Source: Chondrus crispus
Lineage: Eukaryota > Rhodophyta > Florideophyceae > Gigartinales > Gigartinaceae
Reading direction: 5' to 3'
Assembly (NCBI RefSeq): GCF_000350225.1
Contig: NW_005179124.1
Location: 54,697-118,696 of the forward strand
Length of the DNA: 64,000 bases
The position numbers and the translations under genes are program-made. Below are positions 18,859 through 28,104 of this stretch, piece by piece. The notes under the pieces were generated by a model. That model saw only the letters and a list, made by a program, of their open reading frames with translations. It did no database searches and was not told where the DNA came from. Every line of letters begins with the position of its first letter. The first letter of the stretch is position 1.

Positions 18859-21040
18859 CCCGAGAAAGGATCGCAGTTCCGTTTGGTTCGTAGGCGCGCG
18901 CGCGCTCGATCGCGATGACGTTGCGTCGCTCTACCTCCAACCGTCCCGGACGAATGACGTGCCCGAGATAGGTTACGGAGGTGTCGAAAAACGCGCACTT
19001 CGGCAATTTTAGCGACACGCCCGCGGTATGTAGAAGCCGTAGTACCTCGCGCACGTGTGCCATATGTTCCGTAACGGTTCGCGAGTAGACAATGACGTCA
19101 TCGAGGTAGACCAACGCGGTCTCCCATTTCATGCGGGACTGGATGATGTCGACCGCTCGTTGAAATGTCGCCGGCGCGTTTTTGAGACCGAACGGCATGC
19201 GTAGAAAGCGGTAGAAGCCCGAATGCGACGCGAACATTGTTTTATCGCGGTCCTCCTCGGCGATCTCCACCTGCCAATACCGGCTATTGCAGTCTAGCGT
19301 GGTAAAGACAGTGGCATTGCCGAGCGAGTCGATACATTCGTCCATGCGCGGTAGTGGGTAGGAGTCGCAAACCGTAACGGCGTTTAGCTTGCGATAGTCC
19401 ACGCAGAACCGCATGGTCCCGTCCTTTTTACGGACGAAGACCACGGGGCTCGCCCACTCGGCCGATGTCGGTTCGATGACTCCCGCGCGCAGCATGCGGT
19501 CGATTTCCTTCTTCTCCTTCTCGCGCGAGATGGGTCCGGCTCGGAACGGTGCTTGGTATATCGGCTTCGCACCGGGCTTCAGCTCGATGCGATGCTTCGT
19601 AGCATCGATCTTACCCAAGTGGCCGGACCACATGTCCTTGAACTCGGACAGCATGTCCATAATTTCCGACCGGACGGTACTGTTTTCTGCACCAATATGG
19701 ACGTCTTCTTCCCACGAGCGGGTCTTCGCCACGTCCGTATCGGTCCGCTCATCCGCGTTAGCGGGATTGCCACTGTGGGCGTCATCCGTTTCCGGTTCTT
19801 TGCGTCGCGCGCCTCCTCCCGTAGCGGTCGTGGATTTAATTCTGCCATCGTCCGTAACGGGTCCTTCTCGTCGCGCACATTCCCCGGTGGGTGGGGTATT
19901 AATCCTGCCTTCGTCCGTAGCGGATTCTTTGCAGCGCGCGTATCCTTCCGTAGCGGTGGAGGACTGTCTTCTGCCATCGTCCGTAACTGGTTGTTCGCGT
20001 CGCGCCTGTTCCTCCGTAGCGGTCGAGGAATTATTTTTGTTCCCTCCCCCTTCCTTAGCGTCGGCCTCTCCGGGGACCGGCACGCCAAGTGTCAGGATGT
20101 GTGTGGGGGATGGCAACGCGAGACCGACAACGGTATGCTTGGGGACGTGGGCCGCGCGGTTTCCGAAGTTGCTAACGAGCACCGTAAACGGCTCGCCCGG
20201 GAGGAGGTCCATGACCCCCTGGGCCATCAGGCATAAATTCTTATGCGCCGTTTTGGGGTGGTTTTGCAGGAAGCAAAGCCCCCCAACCGGTGTTGCGACG
20301 CGTATCATCGCTTGGGTCATCGGGGGTATTGTCACCCCCTTGACCACGCGAATTTTCCGTGACGGTACGTTCGTCGGGAACTGCGCGCGCTTCCGGTCGG
20401 CCGAATTTTCCTCCTGCAGGAGCTGCTGCGACGGTCCCCTCGAGGCCATCTTGCGGTCGTGCCTCGAGGGTGTGACTCCCGTCAGCGCTACCGACGGCGC
20501 ATGATTGAACAGCACCTTCCTCTGCGGTGGCAGGATCGCCTTCACGTGGCGATCCAGGAACGTGGTTCCGAGGATACAGTCCACCGCAAGGTTGGTGACA
20601 ACCAAGAACGGCACGCGCGCGACGAACTCACCAATCCGGACGTACAGCTTGAGCTCGCCGAGGGCCTTCATCGACCTATTCGAAGCGTCGATGAGCGGCG
20701 GGCTCCGCGCCGACTGGATGGCAGCGCGTCACGGTTCTGCCGCACAGCGTAGGTGGATTAGATTCGGGCCGGCGCCCGAATCTAGAACCGGCGTGATGGC
20801 GCGCATCATCGCGCGTCGTTGTCCGACCGTTGCGGTGACCTTATAATTTTGCTTCTTGAAGAAGCAAATTGCCGCTTCGTCCGTTCGGCTCTGCGATTGC
20901 GCGCGTACCGAAGCGGTCGACGGGGTGCCTTGTTTATTGAGGCTTGGCACGGAGACGATCGTCGACGCCTCTACGCGTCCTCCCCGGCTTCCCCCGTCAA
21001 CCCAAGGTCCTCGGGCTCCTCGTCCGTCAGCGGTAGCGCG
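18797..21040 (-). CDS. gypsy protease and reverse transcriptase
   Basis: The aspartic protease motif is LDSGAGPNLI near 20780, with the distal ILGTTFL motif at about residues 32-40 after the ATG at 20671. A single in-frame TGA (complement of 20729-20731) interrupts the protein just after the protease active site; the frame is otherwise continuous. After a repetitive linker the RT domain shows WASPVVFVRKKDGTMRFCVD, YPLPRMD, TLDCNSRYWQVEI, RMPFGLKNAPATFQR and the catalytic YLDDVIVYS, all intact. A frameshift near 18850 leads into RNase H. TGA most simply comes from CGA (Arg). Confidence 0.88.
19780..20035 (-). repeat. coding minisatellite in the gypsy pol linker
   Basis: Four tandem units of 21-22 codons (consensus around STATxxxARRxxPVTDDGRI) lie between protease and RT. 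The nucleotide repeats ccgtagcggt and ccatcgtccgtaac are visible. The linker is of low complexity and probably tolerant to copy number. Confidence 0.75.
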
Positions 21041-21044
21041 GGTT

Positions 21045-22244
21045 CTACCGATTGGACGGCCTCGCGCGGCTCGACCACGTTGATTTCCGTGGGAGTCTGC
21101 GCACGCGAATTTCGCCACGCGGTCGGCGGTTGGCGCTCGAACGGCGAACCTGGGCGGAGACCTTGACGGATCCGAAGCTTTTGATAAAAATGGCCTCGCG
21201 GGCCTGCAAAAGCTTCGAACGCAGCGCGCTATCCGCCACCACAGGACATTGCTCCTGTCGGTGGGACAGGTCCAGACAGAACCGACACGGCGGGGGTCCA
21301 GGTAATCCTTGGTTGAGGAACCGGACCCGCTGGTTCTGTACTGGACTTCCGTACGGATGTGTGCGCGCGTCACCGTGTTGGGCGGGCGCCACCGGTGCGC
21401 CCGCCGGGGACGAGGCAGGTGACGGATGGTAGCTAGTCGGCGGCGAGCTAAGCGAGCTCGGCGTCGCCGACTGGTCCGTCACCGCCAGTATCTCCTCCGT
21501 TTCGGTTCCGCGCGCTGTCGGGAGTTCAGACAGGGACTCGACAGACAGCACGGGCGTTGTCCGCCCGTTGCGCGTGAACCTTCTCACCGAATCGGACGGT
21601 GCTTGAGGCGACGCGAGCGAGGTCGCCTGTCTTCGAGCCGAGCGGTGCGTCTCGCCTATCGCATGCGCGTAGCGTGCCACTGCTTGGTAGTCCACGCCCG
21701 GATGCGTCGCGAGATAATTCCGCACCTGCGCGCACGTCGCTGGCAGAAGTCCCTCAACGAAAAGGGACTTCAAGCGCCTGTCCGAAAATACGGTCCCGCA
21801 GCGCAACGCCTTGTCCCACAACTGGTTACTGTACACCTCCTCCGTCATACTAGAGCTCTGACGAAAGGAGGTGACATCACCGACCGCTTCGGAAATAACT
21901 TCGTCAGTCGCGTACGTGCGTAATAAAAAGTTAACAACTTCCGCGTAGGTTTCGAGCATATCGCGCTCCTCCGCATCGACCGCCATGGTGTTCCCGCGTA
22001 GCCTGGACTGGAGCAAGCCGTGAGCCTGCCCAGTCAAATAGAACTGGAAACACCATACGGCCGCGCCTTCGCTGACCCCATTGTGGTCGCAGGCCATCTT
22101 GAAGCGCGCGAGAAACCCTAGCACCGCGATTGGATCTTGACCACCGAACGTGTGAGTTTTCAGCTGGACGTCCAACTTCTTCCGATAACGGTTAAATCGC
22201 CGCGCGGTACTCGCGTCGTAGCGCGCGCTGCGATTTTCCAGCAT
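21045..22244 (-). CDS. gypsy gag: capsid and zinc knuckle
   Basis: The product shows a retrotransposon gag capsid fold signature (helices around VLGFLARFKMACDHNGVSE and AVWCFQFYLTGQA, then ETYAEVVNFLLRTYA and a VYSNQLWDKALRCG segment) and a perfect CCHC zinc knuckle, CRFCLDLSHRQEQC. It packages element RNA into particles. Just upstream another frame (22245-22300) reads a capsid-like start (RPLNDLFTKAVDYRTY), so the gene extends upstream across a frameshift. Confidence 0.85.
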   Translation of the reverse strand: MLENRSARYDASTARRFNRYRKKLDVQLKTHTFGGQDPIAVLGFLARFKMACDHNGVSEGAAVWCFQFYLTGQAHGLLQSRLRGNTMAVDAEERDMLETYAEVVNFLLRTYATDEVISEAVGDVTSFRQSSSMTEEVYSNQLWDKALRCGTVFSDRRLKSLFVEGLLPATCAQVRNYLATHPGVDYQAVARYAHAIGETHRSARRQATSLASPQAPSDSVRRFTRNGRTTPVLSVESLSELPTARGTETEEILAVTDQSATPSSLSSPPTSYHPSPASSPAGAPVAPAQHGDARTHPYGSPVQNQRVRFLNQGLPGPPPCRFCLDLSHRQEQCPVVADSALRSKLLQAREAIFIKSFGSVKVSAQVRRSSANRRPRGEIRVRRLPRKSTWSSRARPSNR

Positions 22245-22292
22245 ACGTGCGGTAGTCGACGGCCTTGGTGAACAGGTCGTTCAGCGGCCTGA

Positions 22293-23456
22293 TCACCGGC
22301 AACCGTTTCGGATCCCGCCTCGGGGCAGACCGGCGGTCTCCGCCCCTGCGATGGCGGTCTCCTTCTCCGCCGGGGCTACTGTAGCGCTACGGATCGGAGT
22401 CTTCTCGCCGGAACCGACGTCGGCCGCGCGCGTTGCGGCCTCTGCGGTCGCTTTTGCGCGATCCGTCCGACTCGGTGTCCTCGTCATCGGAGGGGTATCC
22501 ACCTCCTCCGGCATCGCGGTATCGAGTATAGCGTCCTTCGCCGTTATCATCGGAGGGGTAACCGAACCCTCCGGCATCGCGGTATCGCGCGTAGCGTCCG
22601 TCGCGGTTCTTGCGCGTCGCCCTGTGGCGACGTCTTGTGTCTTCTTCCTCGGAGGGGTTTTCTGTACCCTCCGAGTTGTAGCCTTGACCGCCGGGTGCGC
22701 TTCTTCTGCCCGACCGATACGGCTGTCGCTTTTCTGTCGCGAAGCGCCCCGGGCGGTTTTCTGTCCCGCAGGGGCCAGCTGTATCGGCGAGTACGGGAGG
22801 GCCATTTTCTGTGGACCCTCCTGTAGCACCATAAATTGGTGGGAGGTAAATGGTCTTACCCTCCGGGTGAAGGCCATTGTACCGATCCCGGGTGCGGCGC
22901 CGATCGGTTCAGCGTGCGTTACCGTAGAATCCGGAGCGGTTGAGTCGCGCTGCTCGCGTGCGTCGACTCCTGCTCCGGCGAAGGTCGTGGCCAGACGATT
23001 GGCCACGGCGGAACTGATCGCTCCCTTTAGAGACGTACCGGACGGGGATTCTTCATCCACAGTGGTGAGCGCGGTCACCACCTTGCATTGGACTTGAGCG
23101 GGTAGAAGTTCGTCCAAAAGCGGTCGTATCGCGCTGCGTACGTGCGGGTCCACGAGCTCGGGCACAGTTCTGTCGAGGCATACGCGCGCTACCTGGGGGA
23201 GTTCCGTAGCGAGGAACTCCTCGACCCAGGCCTGGATGCGCGGCTGAATCGCGTCGACCATCCATTGGACGCGATTCTCAGTGCCTGCCGACACGGCTGG
23301 CGTAACATCCGATGCGGACGCTCGCGTGCCGCCCGGTCGCGGTGGCGGTCGCAGCTGGGCTTCCGGGTTCTCCACCCGGGGGCGAGGTGCGCCACTGCCA
23401 CTGCGGGTGCTCAGACGCCCGGAGGCGGAGTCTCCCCCTTCTTCCGGTCGGTTCAT
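22293..23456 (-). CDS. gypsy gag N-terminal part
   Basis: Starting at the ATG at 23456 (MNRPEEGG), this frame has a helical stretch at about residues 70-150 (QWMVDAIQPRIQAWVEEF) and a long basic Pro/Thr-rich tail with two near-identical AMPEx-VxTPPM repeats. It precedes the capsid part in the same element and ends in TGA at 22293. A frameshift near 22290 would join it to the capsid. No independent function is evident. Confidence 0.6.
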   Translation of the reverse strand: MNRPEEGGDSASGRLSTRSGSGAPRPRVENPEAQLRPPPRPGGTRASASDVTPAVSAGTENRVQWMVDAIQPRIQAWVEEFLATELPQVARVCLDRTVPELVDPHVRSAIRPLLDELLPAQVQCKVVTALTTVDEESPSGTSLKGAISSAVANRLATTFAGAGVDAREQRDSTAPDSTVTHAEPIGAAPGIGTMAFTRRVRPFTSHQFMVLQEGPQKMALPYSPIQLAPAGQKTARGASRQKSDSRIGRAEEAHPAVKATTRRVQKTPPRKKTQDVATGRRARTATDATRDTAMPEGSVTPPMITAKDAILDTAMPEEVDTPPMTRTPSRTDRAKATAEAATRAADVGSGEKTPIRSATVAPAEKETAIAGAETAGLPRGGIRNGCR

Positions 23457-23585
23457 CGTCGAATACGATTCGCGATCGACGCGGTGATTTCTCAACCTTT
23501 TCTGTCCGTACGGTTCTGCAAGCGATCGAGCGACTACGCGTGCGGCTCAACCTCTAGAGTTATCCCCTCCACAAGAGTACCAAAA

Positions 23586-24187
23586 TGTGGGATAACTCCT
23601 CTCCGCCCGGGGTTGGGTGAGAGGCGGAGGCTGTCGCGAAGGAGCACGCCGCGTGGACGCGACGCGCTAATTGAACCGATCGGACGAGCTCGCGAAAAGG
23701 GAGTGGCTCACTGGCCGGTTACGCGCAGTCGCCCCGTGGTGCGTGAACGGGAGCGACCGGTAACGGGTTAGAAGCCAGCGCGCGCGACAGACAACCGAAA
23801 CGGACGTATACAGGCGCCAAAGGGACGGGGGCGAGCTTGCCCCCGTTTACTGGTGGGGACGGGTGCCAGGTCTTAACCCCGCAGAGGGACGCCTCGGACA
23901 CCTGTCCCAGTACAGTATCACAGTACCTGCCGCCTAGTGCGTGCCGGTACTGTACACAATTAAAAAGGTAGCGCCATAATTGCTACTACCGCACGGACGA
24001 CACGTGTGCTAACGCGCACACGTAACACGCGTAGACTACCGCTCGGACGACACGTGCACTACTGTACACGTACGCCAGATTACGACCGCTCGGCATGCGC
24101 GCACGCTCGCTACACGTGGGCACAACGGCCCACGTGTATACCGTGCACGGCCGTCCGATGACCTCCGCGCGCTCGCGCCGGTCTACA
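23586..24187. repeat. gypsy LTR, right copy (5' LTR in element orientation)
   Basis: It starts TGTGGGATAACTCC and ends GGTCTACA directly before the target duplication CGCAT at 24188. It is collinear with 13244-13852. Confidence 0.92.
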
Positions 24188-27100
24188 CGCATAACCGAAC
24201 ATCACAGGTTAGGCATTTAAATCTCGTTCTTCTGCGTAATGATGTTGCAGTACTCCCGCATAAACAGCAGTTTTCAACCACTCCGCGCGTTTGGCGTTGC
24301 TGTTGGGGCTTGACTTCAAGTCTTAGTTTAGTCCCATCAGCTGTGTTGAAAAACTTCAAGCGCTGGCCCCGTCGACGTTTTGCAATTGCCTGTAAACGAG
24401 CAGCTTCTCCGTCTGTAACTGCAGGTGTTTCGACATCTGGGGCAGTATTTTCCATAGACAGTGTATCTGCATAAACCAGTAGCTCCCTGGAAACGTCGAA
24501 CACGAAGTCCGCAAAGGATTGCACCTTGTTTAAACTATGCCGAAATTGTTCCAGGTCACCGAATTCATCCTTAGTCCGCAACATTTGCTCCTTCTTTGAC
24601 ATACGCCAAGCAACAAATGAGTTAACGGCTACGGTCTTGATGGTTTGGGTAACTAATTTTTGTTCCCACGCAAAAGAAGATGTGGAGGATCGTAAAACGG
24701 CTCGGGTTTGAGCGCTGCCGTCTACACCAGCCATCGTCTTCGAATAAAGGCTTTGCGAACCGTGCTTAAAAATCTTGATAGGTGGGATCGGACCTCGCTT
24801 GTTGACGTAGTTGTTAATGATTCGCCAAAAAGGCAGTCTTTTCTCAATAGAGTAACGAGAATCTCGGTCAACGAACGTTGGCAAAGTAGAATCTTCTTCA
24901 TGGGCCCAAGATACAGTACATCTTGCCCGTCTATTTAATGCTTCAACACACACGTCAAGTATGCACTGGTCACAGTAAACCACAGCAATGAACAGAATTC
25001 CAACTTCAGCAGCCGAAACATAAAGAACGTAATTAGCTGAAAGTACAATCATCTGTTGTAGAATCTGGCCGACATGCTCTTTTGGGATGTATTCAATAAA
25101 AGCTTTGTCGCCAACAGAGCAACAAATGACGTCAACGGTAGCCCTGCCCAGTGCTCGATCTAAACTTGAACGGGCTACAGAGGTTTTGATTTCCACAGAA
25201 GCCAGCTCGGAGGACGAAGTAGGATGTTCTGCACATTAAAACTGAAACTGTGTAGCGTCGATTAAAGCCACACCATCCGGCGAACAAGCAAGCCACCGGG
25301 CGTCAGATTTTCCCAGCATGCCGCACTCATAAATGGCATTTACGAAAGGCTTCGAAGATAGTGCAGCAAAAACCGCCCCTTCGTTAGCTGTACCCCTCAT
25401 CATGGCTTCAGTAGCTCTTGTAGAACTAAACCAAGTGGCAACAAAGGATTTAAGTGTATCCAGTGGTGTGGCTTTTGATTCATTCTCGGCACTTGATAGA
25501 CCAATGCTGTGGCGAACATCGTTATCCGACATTAAAATGTTTCCGGCACTCGTACCTGTCACTCGAAACTGTCGCATCACAAACCAATCAGCACAACGCT
25601 GTCCAATGGTTAGAACGACACAATTGCTTAGGATGTCTCGCTCAACGACGTCTTTGGGACGCAACGAAAACGGAGCCGGTGGTACAATTTTACCAGCATT
25701 GTCTTTCTTCGAAAACAACATCCGTGAAATAGGAGCAGTCTTCGGCACTGCGATCTAGGTCTAGATACCCTGTGGCATAGCTGAGGGGATCGTGTACATA
25801 AAACGTAGAACGTTACTGTAATGCTTAGTTCCATGTTCTCGCACGGCAACTGAAGTCACTTGCGATCTTCCAGTAGCAATACCGACTCTTTGTTCCCCCA
25901 AAGGCCGGACATACTTGACTGCAAAAAAGCATGCCGGGCCAGTATCTGTAGCGTCATCAATTATAAAGGTTCGTGGACGATCAGCGGAGCTTGGGGTAAT
26001 GGACAAAATTCGGACTTCAATATTGTGATCAATGCCTTGTCTATTGAGGATGTCAGATCCTTGCCCATCCGTGGACGCTGCAGCACCTTCTCCTGTATTT
26101 GTGATACCGTCGGACCCTGCTCCACCAGAGCTGTCAGCGTCATCATTATCGCCATCACATCTGTGCTCGTCAAATGCACCTTCTTCCTCGTCATACCTAG
26201 CTATGTTTAGAAACGAACGTCCCACAAAAGGATGGCACCTTAAAAGATGCTGTGGCATTATTAGTATAGATCCGATGTCGTGGCGGAGTAGATTTCGGCT
26301 CAGAGTCATGTTCCCATATCCGCAGTCAGCCGTCAGGATAAGACCGTGCAGACTATGCTCACCGCGACCCTCAACCAAGTGGTCTATTAGTCGTTGAACG
26401 TTTGTAGCCTGCTGCTCTCCTCTACGACGAAATCTTACCATTAGCGTGAGTCGAAGCAACGCATCTGCGACGGCATCAGCACTATGACCCTCACGATCTG
26501 CTTTCCTCATACTGATAGTTTTGACTTGGTTATCCTGTGCGCGTGTGCCGTAAAGGTCATCATCTAGAGTGGCAAACGTGTGAATTGGAGTTAAGAAATT
26601 CTTGCATGTCATTCGAAACGCAGATCTCTCAAAAGTATCCAAGTACTGCGTCCTATCCCTCTGAGCGCTCCATGACAATCCTTGCACGCCCCCTCTGCTT
26701 GTTGTTGAATAAGCAAGAATGTTATTGCTTATGTATCCAAGTCTCTCCAGGGAAGGTGTTTTGCAGCCCAAATCAGATAGAATCCCAACCGTCTTCTCGA
26801 AGCTTAGCCCGTCAGGTGAGAAAGCAGAAGCACGGACACATACTGGTAAAGGTTAGCAATATTGATTGGCGGAACATTCAACGCGTGAAGAGCTATCCTT
26901 TCGTCCATCCACGAACGACATTGTTAAAGCAGATCCTCCAGCAGCAACACTAAATGACCTGCTCTTTTTTCGGGGAGCAGCCGAGCTAGAAGCTCAACTT
27001 TGAGTTGACCCATGGCAGAGTTACAGAATAGACGTGCCTTTTCTGCGATAACCTGGTTAGAGAAATCAGATTCAAGTACGATTCCATGAGAAGGGGTATG

Positions 27101-27570
27101 TACGCGCCATCCGAGAGACGGATCCAGAGAGCTGTTGCTGGAAGTAATCCCACCGATACCCCTTCTGCTAAGCCCGCCCCTTCCACGACCCCTTGAACGT
27201 CCTCTGCTTCGGGTGCTCCCTCGACCACGGCCGCGACCCCGCCCGCGATCTCTTCCCCTAGTAAAACCACCATCAGTAGGTGTTTGGATGGGGTTGACAC
27301 CAGTTGCGTTGGAGGAGGATGCACCATTGTTCCTCATGGAACTATCCCCAGTAGGGATCGCGTCATTGATGACCTTCGCCATGGTGAGAGCAAAGGTGTC
27401 GGCGATGTTCCCACCTACAATGGATCGGCATGAGATTATCTGTTTTCAGATTTTGAAGGTGTGTTGGAAAGCTTATGACACGCACAAAGTGGTTGGGAAG
27501 ACTGTCAGCTGATTTGAGGTATTAAAGAGCTCCAGTCTTAGTTTAAATCAACTCATTTCAAGGTCCCAGA

Positions 27571-27646
27571 TGCGCACTAAAGTGCTCATTTGGGTGAGAA
27601 GGAGAAAATTACCATTTTTACAAATGAGCACTTTAGTGCGCATTTC
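27571..27646. repeat. inverted GCGCACTAAAGTGCTC motifs near the transposon end
   Basis: atgcgcactaaagtgctcat near 27571 and its inverted copy at about 27624 form a stem around a 30-base loop. Related single motifs occur at 12127 and 12797 at the other end of the same transposon, so they are probably subterminal transposase-binding sites. Confidence 0.5.
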
Positions 27647-28104
27647 AGATAGTAGGGATATGTCAACCGGGAGACGCAACAGAGACTCAGATAATTTGGC
27701 CGAGTCTCCGCTGCGGGAGATAAACCGCAGTGGCCTCGCGCGCGTATGCGGGCAGTAGTATAAATTACCATTCAGCAACGGACAGAATGTAGAAAGGAAC
27801 AATCGATCTTATCATTTTACGACTAAACATTGTTCGTTCACCAAGCGCTGTTGCGTTTGCCTTCGAGCAAGTACTGTTCAGCCCAGCGGGCGTTTCCCGC
27901 TTCCCGCAGCATCGCGCGTCCGCGATCGGCAAAATCCACTTGCCGTTTGCAAGCAGAGATCACTGACGTGCCGTAAGCAGCTCAGACGAAAGAGGACTGC
28001 CGTTTGCAGACCTCCCATTCAATTGTTACGTCTGTCGAACAACATTCGCGAATAACGCTACACTGGCGTAAAGAGATATTTGGTTAAACTCTTTCTAATT
28101 CATC

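Larger units (their letters stand above)
13244..24187 (-). mobile_element. full-length Ty3/gypsy chromovirus, TSD CGCAT
   Basis: Two LTRs of about 600 bp bound a 10.9-kb element and the 5-bp duplication CGCAT is present at 13239-13243 and 24188-24192. The coding strand is minus: gag at about 23456-21045, then protease-RT, RNase H, integrase and chromodomain down to 16612. A purine tract (complement of 13853-13872) adjoins the left LTR, and a TGG-starting primer-site candidate follows the right LTR at about 23581, both supporting minus orientation. Several frameshifts and one TGA break pol. An extra gene on plus occupies 13944-16435. Confidence 0.92.
12859..27382 (-). pseudogene. DDE transposase fused to YqaJ-type nuclease and zinc finger, interrupted by gypsy
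   Basis: Exonic parts are 27382-24188 and, beyond the gypsy element, 13243-12859. In order: an RG-rich N-terminus (RGRDRGRGRGRGRG); a helical domain (NIANLYQYVSVLLLSHLTG); a DDE-like core (LHGLILTADCGYGNMTLS); a YqaJ/PD-(D/E)XK nuclease (VTGTSAGNIL, RGTANEGAVF, ACSPDG, then VEIKTS and LQQMIVLSANYVLYV); and a zinc finger (CCLCG, then FKCLTCDVRLC continuing across the gypsy site into a HAGQRKSCWGIWHE segment). Codons join exactly when gypsy and one CGCAT are removed. In-frame stops are TAA (26924), TAG (25761, 25755) and TAA (25236), with one frameshift near 26815. It is a dead copy of about 1190 codons. The nuclease role in transposition is unknown. Confidence 0.75.
12108..27658 (-). mobile_element. 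DNA transposon with DDE-YqaJ-zinc finger transposase, TSD TA
   Basis: Terminal inverted repeats are TCCCTACTAT (12108-12117) and ATAGTAGGGA (27649-27658). They extend imperfectly inward to a GCACTTTAGTG-type motif that also recurs at about 12797 and 27573. TA dinucleotides at 12106-12107 and 27659-27660 are the target duplication. Without the gypsy insertion it is about 4.6 kb, with a single long minus-strand gene. A TA duplication does not fit piggyBac (TTAA). YqaJ fusions are known in ISL2EU-type elements, so kinship there is possible but unproven. Confidence 0.75.
12015..28044 (+). repeat. 5' LTR of the copia element, split by an insertion (12015-12107 and 27661-28044)
   Basis: The left piece matches 30330-30422 of the intact 3' LTR (both share ctttctcagaacgaagcaaa) and the right piece matches 30423-30805. 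In the intact copy the join reads gagtcaTAtgtcaacc; here the TA is duplicated on either side of the inserted DNA transposon. Confidence 0.85.

Noticed and set aside
24188..25748. YqaJ-type nuclease as a phage or bacterial contaminant gene
   Set aside because: It is continuous in frame with a transposase and inside TA-flanked terminal inverted repeats.
27158..27260. independent RG-rich RNA-binding protein gene
   Set aside because: The frame continues through one TAA into the transposase helical domain, so it is the N-terminus of that gene.
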